Positions 31,856 to 38,451 of a stretch of 38,451 nucleotides of DNA are shown one piece after another (positions within the stretch are counted from its first letter, which is position 1; each line of letters opens with the position of its first letter). A program made the position numbers and the translations under genes. The DNA comes from Clostridia bacterium. GTDB lineage: Bacteria; Bacillota; Clostridia; Christensenellales; Borkfalkiaceae. The DNA lies in the NCBI GenBank assembly GCA_021205485.1, contig JAJPXK010000128.1, positions 1 to 38,451 of the forward strand, in the 5' to 3' direction. The notes under the pieces are model-generated. The model saw nothing but the letters and a program-made list of their open reading frames with translations. It did not search any database and was not told where the DNA came from.

Positions 31856-33523
31856 ATGAAATTAACGGGAGCAGAAATACTTATTAATTGCCTTCTGGAA
31901 CAGGGCGTAGACACTATATTCGGTTATCCCGGCGGCACCGTGCTGGATATTTACGACGCCCTCTACCGCAACGGGAAAATCAACCACATTCTTACGGCTC
32001 ACGAGCAAGGCGCTTCGCACGCCGCGGACGGCTACGCCAGGGTTACCGGCAAAGTCGGCGTTTGCTTTGCGACCAGCGGCCCCGGGGCGACAAACCTTGT
32101 AACGGGCATCGCCACGGCCTATATGGACTCTATCCCTATGGTGGCCATTACGGGCAACGTAGGCCTTCCACTTTTAGGCCGCGACAGCTTTCAGGAAATC
32201 GATATAAAGGGCATTACCATCCCTATCACCAAACACAACTACATTGTAAAGGACGTAAGCGAGCTTGCGGACGTTGTAAGGCAGGCCTTCTATATCGCCT
32301 CGAGCGGCAGAAAGGGCCCCGTGCTTATAGATATACTTAAAAACGTGCAGACGCAGGTATATGAATACGAACCCGCCGAACCTAAAAAGTATATGGCGCC
32401 GTCCGTCCCCGAAAGCAAGCTTGAAGCTGCCGTAAAGGCCATAAAGGAGAGCAAGCGGCCCCTTATAATCGCGGGCGGCGGCATAATATCGGCCAACGCC
32501 TCTGACCTTTTAAGGCAGTTTTCCGCAAATATACAGTGCCCTGTCGCCTATACCCTTATGGGCAAGGGCTGTGTGCCCGACGGCAGCGAATATTGCCTCG
32601 GCATGATAGGCATGCACGGCTCGGTGGCGGCGGCTAAGGCCTGCATGGAGGCAGACACGCTTATTGCCCTCGGCACCCGTTTTTCTGACAGGGTGGCGTT
32701 GAACAGAGACGCCTTCGCGAAGGACAAAACTGTAATCCATATAGATATAGACAACGCCGAAATAAACAAAAACGTGGTATCAACCATACACGTGATGTGC
32801 GACCTTTACAATGCCCTTTCCACCATGATTCCTATGGCGGGCGAGCTTGACCACGCCAAGTGGCTTAAAGAGGTAAACGGCTACAAGATAAACGAACCTT
32901 TAAAAAAGGGAGCTTCGGAGCTTGCGGTGAACATCCTCGCCAAAGCCTGCGAAATTTTCCCCGACGACATCCCCGTGGTAACCGACGTAGGCCAGCATCA
33001 GATGTGGACGGCTCAGTACTATAAGATTAAGAGCCCGAGAAGGTTCTGCTCGTCGGGCGGCCTCGGCACAATGGGCTACGGCTTAGGGGCGGCGATAGGC
33101 GCCTGCTTCGGCAGCGGCAAACCCGCGGTATTGGTTACGGGCGACGGCTGCTTCAATATGAACCTCAACGAACTTTCTACCGCCGTAACGCAGGGAACGC
33201 CTATTGTAATACTTTTGATGAACAACGGCGTTTTAGGCATGGTAAGGCAGTGGCAGAAAATTTTCTATAACAACAGATTCTCGCAGACCACCCTCAACAA
33301 AAAGACAGATTACGTAAAATTTGCCGAAAGCTTCGGGGCGATCGGCATGACTATAGAAAAGGACGAGGACATAGAGCCCGTGCTTAAATCGGCGTACGGC
33401 GAGGCGGTAAAAAATTGCCTTCCCGTACTGGTAGACTGCCGCATATCCTGCGACGAAAACGTTTTGCCTATGATTAAACCCGGGGCTACGTACGACACGC
33501 AGATACGCAAAATGGAGGACTGA
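31856..33523 (+). CDS. ilvB: Acetolactate (acetohydroxyacid) synthase large subunit
   Basis: A 555-aa thiamine-diphosphate enzyme catalysing the first common step of valine, leucine and isoleucine synthesis. The N-terminal Pyr domain has catalytic Glu50 in LTAHEQGASHAADGY; the middle FAD-type domain includes RPLIIAGGGI (201-210); the PP domain has the ThDP motif from GDG (429-431) to NN (456-457), followed by NNGVLGMVRQWQ. The loop RDSFQE (109-114), part of the active site in AHAS enzymes, is present. The start at 31856 follows AAAGGAG; a start 14 codons earlier would lie in the hairpin arm. ilvN follows after 4 nt, so large and small subunits are co-translated, the standard arrangement. Confidence 0.96.
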   Translation: MKLTGAEILINCLLEQGVDTIFGYPGGTVLDIYDALYRNGKINHILTAHEQGASHAADGYARVTGKVGVCFATSGPGATNLVTGIATAYMDSIPMVAITGNVGLPLLGRDSFQEIDIKGITIPITKHNYIVKDVSELADVVRQAFYIASSGRKGPVLIDILKNVQTQVYEYEPAEPKKYMAPSVPESKLEAAVKAIKESKRPLIIAGGGIISANASDLLRQFSANIQCPVAYTLMGKGCVPDGSEYCLGMIGMHGSVAAAKACMEADTLIALGTRFSDRVALNRDAFAKDKTVIHIDIDNAEINKNVVSTIHVMCDLYNALSTMIPMAGELDHAKWLKEVNGYKINEPLKKGASELAVNILAKACEIFPDDIPVVTDVGQHQMWTAQYYKIKSPRRFCSSGGLGTMGYGLGAAIGACFGSGKPAVLVTGDGCFNMNLNELSTAVTQGTPIVILLMNNGVLGMVRQWQKIFYNNRFSQTTLNKKTDYVKFAESFGAIGMTIEKDEDIEPVLKSAYGEAVKNCLPVLVDCRISCDENVLPMIKPGATYDTQIRKMED

Positions 33524-33527
33524 AAAA

Positions 33528-34067
33528 ATGGCTGAATATAAAAAAGACAAGCAAAAATGGACTATCGGCGCCCTGGTTTCCAACGAAAGCGGCGTTCTTA
33601 CAAGAATAAGCGGACTTTTCGCCCGCAGGGGTTACAACATAGAATCTTTGAGCGTATGCACCACCGAAGACTCCGCCATTTCGCGTATGACTATTGTGCT
33701 CATCGGCGACGAATACACCCTTTACCAGATGATAAAGCAGATGGACAAACTTGACGACGTCAAAAAGATAGGCTGCGCCGACGAACTTGACTGCGTTTAC
33801 AGGGAACTTCTTTTGATAAAAGTGCCCGCCACCGCCGAAGTAAGGCGTGAAATTGTAGAAATTAAGGAAATTTACAAGGCGAAGGTTGTAGACCTTTCGC
33901 CCGACACAATGATATTGGAGCTTACGGGCATCCCCTCTAAGATAGACGCATTTTTGAAGGTCGTAGGGCCCTACGGCGTACTTGAAATGCAGCGCACGGG
34001 CGTTACGGTGCTCGCCCGCGGAACGCACACGTTGAAAGACCGCGACTGCTACGGCGACAATATTTAA
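33528..34067 (+). CDS. ilvN: Acetolactate synthase small (regulatory) subunit
   Basis: A 179-aa regulatory subunit. An ACT domain (about 11-85: TIGALVSNESGVLTRISGLFARRGYNIESLSV) should bind valine or another branched-chain amino acid for feedback inhibition. The C-terminal ALS_ss_C domain (about 90-170) includes RELLLIKV and LTGIPSKIDAF. It activates IlvB and gives it feedback control. GGAGG at 33514-33518 lies inside the end of ilvB, typical of coupled subunits. The family hallmark ESLSVCTTED after the first helix is intact. Twenty-seven nt after its stop the MITE-like copy C begins. Confidence 0.95.
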   Translation: MAEYKKDKQKWTIGALVSNESGVLTRISGLFARRGYNIESLSVCTTEDSAISRMTIVLIGDEYTLYQMIKQMDKLDDVKKIGCADELDCVYRELLLIKVPATAEVRREIVEIKEIYKAKVVDLSPDTMILELTGIPSKIDAFLKVVGPYGVLEMQRTGVTVLARGTHTLKDRDCYGDNI

Positions 34068-34094
34068 TAACATCAGTAGACGGCAGAACATTTC

Positions 34095-34297
34095 GTCATT
34101 GCGAGCGGTCTCTACCGCGCGGCAATCTCGCGGGAACCCGCGGCAGTATGGCAGGACGATACATAAGCTGTTTTAAAATAATAAGTTTATTCTAAATAAT
34201 ACAACCTTAATATGGTCGAATTATTTAATCTATCGGATTGCTTGGCTTTCCGCCAGTTCTGGCGAGATTGCCACGTCGCTTTGCTCCTCGCAATGAC
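34095..34297. repeat. MITE-like element, family 1, copy C, between ilvN and ilvD
   Basis: A 203-bp element. The direct arm (34095-34143) has GTCATTGCGAG, the hairpin CGGTCTCTACCG and CGCGGGAACCCGCG (34129-34142). The AT-rich core includes TTTTAAAATAATAAG. The inverted arm (34240-34297) has GCTTGGCTTTCCGC, CGCCAGTTCTGGCG (34251-34264) and CTCGCAATGAC. It sits between two genes of one pathway. Confidence 0.8.
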
Positions 34298-34375
34298 AGA
34301 GGGACATCTCGACTCGCCACAATAAGACAATGGCGTTACTTGCCACATACTGCCGTACCAATTGGAGAAATTTAT

Positions 34376-36052
34376 ATGAAAGAGGATAACTTACAAAATA
34401 TATTTTCTGAAAGCAACGATATGAGCTCGCAGCGTTCGCTTTTGCGGGCTTTAGGCTGGACAGACAGCGAAATGAAAAAGCCTATAGTAGGCATTATCTG
34501 CGCGCAGAGCGAGATAATCCCGGGGCACATGCATCTTGACATGATAGCGAGGGCCGCCTCGGAAGGCGTTATCGCCGCGGGCGGCAAGCCCGTAATAGTG
34601 CCTTCGATAGGCGTTTGCGACGGCATCGCCATGGGCCACGAGGGAATGAAATACTCCCTCCCCTCCCGCGAAATCATCGCCGACAGCGCCGAAATTTTGA
34701 TACGCGCTCACGCTATGCAGGCGGCCGTGTTTATAGGCAACTGCGACAAGATAATCCCCGGCATGCTTATGGCGGCCGCAAGGGTAAACATACCCTCGAT
34801 ATTCGTTTCGGGCGGGCCTATGCTCGCGGGGCATGTAAGGGGCAAAAAGACCTCGCTTTCTACCATGTTCGAAGAGGTAGGCGCCTTCAACGCCGGCAAG
34901 ATAGACGCTGAAGAACTCAAAGACTTTGAATGCAACGCCTGCCCTTCGTGCGGGTCGTGTTCGGGCATGTTCACGGCGAACAGCATGAACTGCCTGTGCG
35001 AGGCTTTAGGCATGGCCCTCCCCGGCAACGGCACCATACCTATGGCTTATTCCGCAAGGCTCGCCCTTGCCAAAGAGGCCGGCTCCGCGGTAATGAACCT
35101 TTTAAGGAAAAACATCCGTCCTTCGGATATTCTCACCGAAAAGGCGTTCAAAAACGCCGAGACGGTGGATATGGCTATAGGCGCCTCCACCAACTCCGTT
35201 CTTCACCTTTTAGCGGTAGCCAACGAAGCGGGGCTTAAAGACAAAGTTTCGATAGATATTATGAACGAGATATCTTCCAAAACGCCTAACCTCTGCAGGC
35301 TCGCCCCCGCAGGCGAACACTATATAGAGGAACTGAACGACGCAGGCGGCATCTCGGCCGTAATGAAGGAGCTTGAAGACGCAGGCCTTTTGGACGGCGA
35401 CGTTATGACGGCGAGCGGCGTTACTTTACACGAAGTTATTTTAAACGCAAAGGTTCGCGACAGCGAAATCATCCGCCCTGTAGACAATCCTTACTCAAAA
35501 ACGGGCGGCCTCGCCGTATTGAAGGGCAACCTCGCCCCCGAAGGTTCGGTTGTGAAAAAATCTGCGGTAGACCCTAAAATGCTCAAGCACAGCGGCCCCG
35601 CCAAGTGCTTTGACAGCGAAGAAGAGGCCATGCAGGCCATATCTTCCGGCAAAATAGTCAAGGGCGACGTTGTTGTCATCCGCTATGAGGGCCCCGTAGG
35701 CGGCCCCGGCATGAGGGAGATGCTCACCCCTACCTCGGCGATAGTCGGGGCGGGGCTCGGCGCCGACTGCGCCCTTATAACCGACGGAAGATTTTCGGGC
35801 GCCACGCGGGGGGCCGCGATAGGCCACGTATGCCCCGAAGCCGCCGCGGGCGGACTTATAGGGCTTGTAAAAGACGGCGACATTATAGATATCGACATAG
35901 AGAATTGTTCTATAAATCTGATGGTAGACGAAAGCGAGATCGCTTTAAGACGCAAAAACTTTACCCCTAAGGTAAAACCCGTCACTGGTTACCTCGCCCG
36001 CTACAGAAGCAGCGTTACCTCCGCATCCGAAGGGGCCGTCTGGAAAAAATAG
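34376..36052 (+). CDS. ilvD: Dihydroxy-acid dehydratase
   Basis: From the ATG at 34376 the product is 558 aa, the usual length. It dehydrates 2,3-dihydroxy-3-methylvalerate and 2,3-dihydroxyisovalerate to the keto acids in isoleucine and valine synthesis. Fe-S ligands typical of the family are visible: C123 in IGNCDKIIPGM and C195 in CPSCGSCSGMF, with C42 or a neighbour as the possible third. GASTNSVLHLLA and YEGPVGGPGMREML, DGRFSGATRG and GHVCPEAAAGG near the C-terminus are conserved. An in-frame start at 34238 would add 46 residues encoded by the repeat element and is rejected; GGAG at 34364-34367 serves this ATG. It is likely co-transcribed with ilvBN through the element, although no separate promoter was found. 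Confidence 0.96.
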   Translation: MKEDNLQNIFSESNDMSSQRSLLRALGWTDSEMKKPIVGIICAQSEIIPGHMHLDMIARAASEGVIAAGGKPVIVPSIGVCDGIAMGHEGMKYSLPSREIIADSAEILIRAHAMQAAVFIGNCDKIIPGMLMAAARVNIPSIFVSGGPMLAGHVRGKKTSLSTMFEEVGAFNAGKIDAEELKDFECNACPSCGSCSGMFTANSMNCLCEALGMALPGNGTIPMAYSARLALAKEAGSAVMNLLRKNIRPSDILTEKAFKNAETVDMAIGASTNSVLHLLAVANEAGLKDKVSIDIMNEISSKTPNLCRLAPAGEHYIEELNDAGGISAVMKELEDAGLLDGDVMTASGVTLHEVILNAKVRDSEIIRPVDNPYSKTGGLAVLKGNLAPEGSVVKKSAVDPKMLKHSGPAKCFDSEEEAMQAISSGKIVKGDVVVIRYEGPVGGPGMREMLTPTSAIVGAGLGADCALITDGRFSGATRGAAIGHVCPEAAAGGLIGLVKDGDIIDIDIENCSINLMVDESEIALRRKNFTPKVKPVTGYLARYRSSVTSASEGAVWKK

Positions 36053-36077
36053 GGTAAAGTAATAATATTTTGCGGCA

Positions 36078-36112
36078 TATAATAAATTTGCCTCGGCTAT
36101 CGCCGCGGCAAA
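36078..36112 (+). promoter_or_regulatory. Possible -10 box and hairpin after ilvD
   Basis: A perfect TATAAT at 36078-36083 (no good -35) is followed by TTTGCC-t-CGGC-TATC-GCCG-c-GGCAAA (36087-36112), a 10-bp stem with one internal mismatch. No T-run follows. It could be an ilvD 3' end stem or the leader of the next gene. Confidence 0.35.
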
Positions 36113-36148
36113 CCAACCGCGAAAACCAATTTACGGAGTCGATTTTAT

Positions 36149-36928
36149 ATGAATCATAAAAAGTTAAAGACCTATCGGGCCAAATCTGACATTGTAAAGA
36201 TAGACTGCGGCGTATTTGACGCCGACGTATCGTTTACGTCCACGTCGCGGCCCGAACTTATAATAGAATACAGCAAACACCTGTATATACGCATAGACGA
36301 AGCCGACGGGGTGGTTACTCTTAAACAGCTTAAAAAGCCGATATTCCATATCCACACGCCTGCGATAAACTTTATAATTCCCGATTGCTGCGTGCCGAAC
36401 CTAAGCCTTAAAATGAACAACGGAAGCGCCACCCTGACCGACGTCATATTCAACGACGCCGAAATCAACGGCGACAATATAAAAACGGAGATAACGGGCT
36501 GCACTTTTGAAAATCTTGCCGTAAAGGCCAAAGACCTTAACGCTTCGGCAGACGATATCACCGTAAAAAACCTCGCCAACGCCACGGCGGACGACGGCAG
36601 GGTAGGCATAGACAATTCCTTCTGCAAAAAGACTGAATGCAGAATGAAAAACGGCAATATAGGCGTAAGCTGCTCCACCTGCGAATATACGGTGCTCGAT
36701 ACGGGCAACGGAACCGTAGCCGCCAATATGGTAGGCAACGAAAAGGACTACACGATAGAACTCAACGGCACGACGGTGAGCGGAAACGAAAATCTTTCTG
36801 AAAGCGGCAAGTCGTTCAGGGCCCGTTCGGCGACGGGCAGCGTCGTAGTAGATTTTTCCCTTCCCGAAGGCGAAGAAGAAATCGAAAAAACGGAAAAAGA
36901 CGAAGATAAACAGAAAATCACCGTCTGA
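36149..36928 (+). CDS. Cytosolic beta-helix protein resembling DUF4097 (putative adhesin-like fold)
   Basis: The 259-aa product has no signal peptide or membrane segment. Residues about 15-225 show many short beta strands of alternating polar and hydrophobic residues separated by N-G and D-D turns (LKMNNGSATLTDVIF, AEINGDNIKTEITGCTFENLAVKAKDLNASADDITVKNL), the right-handed helix look of DUF4097 and related proteins. The C-terminal 25 residues are Glu/Lys-rich and probably disordered. There are several Cys (for example CSTC near 175) but no clear metal site. GGAG at 36135-36138 lies 10 nt before the ATG. DUF4097 proteins often accompany membrane-stress or signalling genes, but no such partner is adjacent. 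Function unknown. Confidence 0.75.
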   Translation: MNHKKLKTYRAKSDIVKIDCGVFDADVSFTSTSRPELIIEYSKHLYIRIDEADGVVTLKQLKKPIFHIHTPAINFIIPDCCVPNLSLKMNNGSATLTDVIFNDAEINGDNIKTEITGCTFENLAVKAKDLNASADDITVKNLANATADDGRVGIDNSFCKKTECRMKNGNIGVSCSTCEYTVLDTGNGTVAANMVGNEKDYTIELNGTTVSGNENLSESGKSFRARSATGSVVVDFSLPEGEEEIEKTEKDEDKQKITV

Positions 36929-36984
36929 CAAAACAGCAATAAAAACTTCTGTATTGCAATAGGACGTTATAATGCGGCCGAAAG

Positions 36985-37185
36985 GAGATTCCTCGGCAAC
37001 GCTCGGAATGACAGAGAAATAAACGGCAAATAAGCGAACGTCATCCTGAGCGAGCGCGATAGCTTCTTTCTGTCATCCTGCGTGAGGGCGAAAGCCCGAA
37101 ACTTTGCACACCTTATTGTAAAAGGTTTCAGATAATAAGGTGCAAAACGAGCAAAGCGAGTCGAAGGATCCCGCGGGTACCCGCG
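36985..37185. repeat. Nested repeat cluster downstream of the beta-helix gene
   Basis: An inverted head ending CGGAATGAC lies at 36985-37012 and a GTCATCCTGAGCG head at 37040-37062. A longer GTCATCCTG unit starts at 37072; it appears to be split by a stem TTTGCACACCTTATT...AATAAGGTGCAAA (37103-37146) before GTCGAAGGATCC and the hairpin CGCGGGTACCCGCG (37172-37185). The 19 bp at 37125-37143 match 29330-29348 in inverse orientation. The whole 36929-37244 stretch is otherwise empty of genes. Confidence 0.7.
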
Positions 37186-37244
37186 AACAGAATACTATGA
37201 AAAAACAACCACATTCAAAATGTGTATAAGGGGAAATGATATAA

Positions 37245-37274
37245 GGCGGCGGAAAGGATATTCCTTCCGCCGTC
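37245..37274. terminator. Terminator of the small minus-strand gene
   Basis: GGCGGCGGAAAGGA (37245-37258) and TCCTTCCGCCGTC (37262-37274) pair over about 13 bp with one bulged A. On the minus strand it lies 6 nt after the stop at 37281, followed by a T-rich stretch. Confidence 0.7.
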
Positions 37275-37280
37275 TTTACG

Positions 37281-37475
37281 TCAAGCTCTATAAAAATACG
37301 CCTCGTTTTCGTGCGTTAAAACCAAAATCCACAATAAACTGTCGTCAAACGCGTAAACCTCTTTGCCAACCTCCGAAGATACGCTGTCTATAATCCAATA
37401 CGGTATAGAGACGTCTTTTTTTATAACACCTTTAAGATTTTCAAACGACGCCGCCCTGTCGTCCTCGTCCAGCAA
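37281..37475 (-). CDS. Small hypothetical protein, 5' end probably frameshifted
   Basis: The open frame gives 64 aa from a TTG at 37475 (LLDEDDRAASFENLKGVIKKD, then WIIDSVSS, VYAFDDSLLWILVL). That TTG has no ribosome site. A far better start is the ATG at 37498-37500, with AGGGGA at 37505-37510, but its frame (MNEELKRIF...) stops after 19 residues. Removing one base between about 37474 and 37489 joins the two into a product of about 72 aa, MNEELKRI or similar followed by LLDEDDR. As with the DUF1292 gene this is one base too many near short homopolymers. I do not recognise the family; it is acidic and probably cytosolic. Confidence 0.5.
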   Translation of the reverse strand: MLDEDDRAASFENLKGVIKKDVSIPYWIIDSVSSEVGKEVYAFDDSLLWILVLTHENEAYFYRA

Positions 37476-37507
37476 AGATACGTTTTAATTCTTCATTCAT
37501 AAAATCC

Positions 37508-37556
37508 CCTCATCCGTCTGCTACGCAGCCACCTTCCCCCAAGGGGGGGGAAGGCA
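37508..37556 (-). repeat. Family-2 repeat unit upstream of the small gene
   Basis: An inverted family-2 unit: CCTCATCCGTC, the hairpin CTGCTACGCAG, then ACCTTCCCCC-AAGGGGG-GGAAGGCAAG. Compared with the unit at 11268-11313 the hairpin sequence differs but pairing is kept. It may overlap the ribosome site region of the gene starting at 37500. Confidence 0.65.
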
Positions 37557-37584
37557 AGACTCTTGAATTCTTAATTCTCAGCTC

Positions 37585-38436
37585 TCAATTTCCTAAGAAT
37601 TTTTCAACGATCTCCGTTTTTTCCTGCCTGTAGATGCAGTAGCTTTTTACCGTCGGGGCGGAAAAATCCAGAAGGGGAATTTCTATCAGCGTACCGTCTT
37701 TAATAAGCCCGCTTACCAGACTTTCCGGCGCGAAGCTGTAGCCTAAGCCGTCTTTAAGGTAATCCAAAAGCTTGGTGCTGTTATCAATTTCAAACCCGAA
37801 GGTATAGCGGGGCGGGAAAAGCGAACGTATAAACATGCCTACGTCAGAAAGAGCGAAGTTGCACATAAGGTAATTAAGGTCTGCAAGCTCGCCCTCCTTA
37901 ATCCCCCCTTTATACTGCGTAAGGGCCGAAGAACACACTAAAAGCAGCTTGTCCTCGTCAAATTCCCTGCATATATAGCCCGTCCTTTTCAAGGGAACGT
38001 AAGAGAACACAACGTCGTCTACATTGTCCTGCAGCCTTTGCAGCAAATCGAGGGTATGCCCTAACGAAACTTTAATGGAGACCGCGGGATATGCCTTGAC
38101 GAATGCCTTTACAAGGGAATAAATTTTGCTTTCGTAGACGGCGTTTACCGCCCCTACCCTGAGTTTTTCTTTATACCTTGAAGCCGAGCTTACGGCGCTT
38201 AGGGCGGCGTCTTCCAAATCGAGCATGCGGCGGGCGTATTCCAAAAATACCGCCCCTTCCTCTGTGAGTTCCACCCCTCTGCCGCTGCGGACGAAAAGTT
38301 TTTTGCCGACTTCGTTTTCAAGCTCGGCTATCCTGTTGGTAACCGTAGCCTGCGCTACAAATAACTGTTCTGCCGCTGCGGTAAACTTTTTTACCCTCGC
38401 GAGCGTTGTGAAAGTAAGCAATACGTCTGTATTCAT
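37585..38436 (-). CDS. LysR-family transcriptional regulator
   Basis: A 283-aa regulator. The N-terminal winged HTH (about 1-62) contains TLARVKKFTAAAEQLFVAQATVTNRIAELENEVGKKLFVRSGRGVELTEEG, read here only as the family pattern in short pieces: AAEQLFV, ATVTNRI and LFVRSGRGVELT. A linker helix (about 63-88) and a two-lobed effector domain (about 90-280: LRVGAVNAVY, VDDVVFSYVP, LLLVCSS) follow. LysR proteins usually bind a small metabolite and control divergent or nearby genes; the divergent neighbour lies beyond the window, so the target is unknown. AGGAGA lies just upstream of the ATG. No sequence signal identifies the effector. Confidence 0.93.
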   Translation of the reverse strand: MNTDVLLTFTTLARVKKFTAAAEQLFVAQATVTNRIAELENEVGKKLFVRSGRGVELTEEGAVFLEYARRMLDLEDAALSAVSSASRYKEKLRVGAVNAVYESKIYSLVKAFVKAYPAVSIKVSLGHTLDLLQRLQDNVDDVVFSYVPLKRTGYICREFDEDKLLLVCSSALTQYKGGIKEGELADLNYLMCNFALSDVGMFIRSLFPPRYTFGFEIDNSTKLLDYLKDGLGYSFAPESLVSGLIKDGTLIEIPLLDFSAPTVKSYCIYRQEKTEIVEKFLGN

Positions 38437-38451
38437 CGCTCTCTCCTAAAT

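Noticed and set aside
33486..34091. 201-codon open frame opposite ilvN
   Set aside because: It is antisense to a firmly identified gene and has no recognisable protein features.
34238..34375. N-terminal extension of IlvD by 46 codons
   Set aside because: It is encoded by the inverted arm of the repeat element; the ATG at 34376 has a ribosome site and matches the family start.
36172..36738. 188-codon open frame opposite the beta-helix gene
   Set aside because: It is antisense; the plus-strand gene has the ribosome site and coherent fold pattern.

Overview
The window looks like chromosomal DNA from an uncultured, low-to-mid GC Gram-positive of the class Clostridia. A gut Christensenellales-type lineage is my guess. 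The signs are lipobox lipoproteins, AGGAGG-type ribosome sites, TTGACA/TATAAT promoters, a ruvX-DUF1292 pair, BspA-type leucine-rich surface proteins with Ser/Asp linkers, and two families of dispersed intergenic palindromic repeats. No phage, plasmid, IS transposase, CRISPR, rRNA or tRNA was seen.

Layout. (1) 1-580: a small lipoprotein gene ending in a bidirectional terminator. (2) 590-5056: a redox and sulfur block. A minus-strand pair encodes a membrane protein with a C-terminal Cys-x-x-Cys tail and a 725-aa membrane polyferredoxin fused to an extracytoplasmic thioredoxin-like domain. The pair is transcribed divergently from an L-cysteine desulfidase gene; each side has a good promoter in the 190-bp gap. 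(3) 5316-6075: ruvX and a DUF1292 gene that appears frameshifted near its end. (4) 6232-28789: a 22-kb minus-strand protein-degradation and peptide-import region. In transcription order it holds a 1463-aa secreted beta-repeat protein, a 2696-aa subtilisin/Ig/BspA-LRR surface protease, a 580-aa lipoprotein, an enlarged OppA, OppB, OppC, OppD, OppF and a small membrane protein. (5) 29491-31589: tilS, with a promoter so close that the message should be leaderless, then a MIF-type tautomerase gene. (6) 31856-36052: ilvB, ilvN and ilvD for branched-chain amino acids, with a hairpin leader before ilvB; ilvC is not in the window. (7) 36149-38436: a cytosolic beta-helix protein, a small possibly frameshifted gene and a LysR regulator.

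How it fits together. The large surface protease could release peptides that OppA captures and OppBCDF imports; cysteine from them could feed the desulfidase (pyruvate, ammonia, sulfide). The polyferredoxin-thioredoxin fusion and its Cys-tailed partner look like a route for moving electrons across the membrane to surface thiols. These links are inference from context.

The most unusual features are: (a) the ferredoxin/DUF2188-like/thioredoxin fusion with its Cys-tailed partner; (b) about 200-bp MITE-like elements with terminal inverted repeats, in three copies, whose internal hairpins differ between copies by compensatory base changes; (c) one element end that supplies the -35 box of the tautomerase gene; and (d) two apparent single-base frameshifts in small genes, which may be real or assembly errors.
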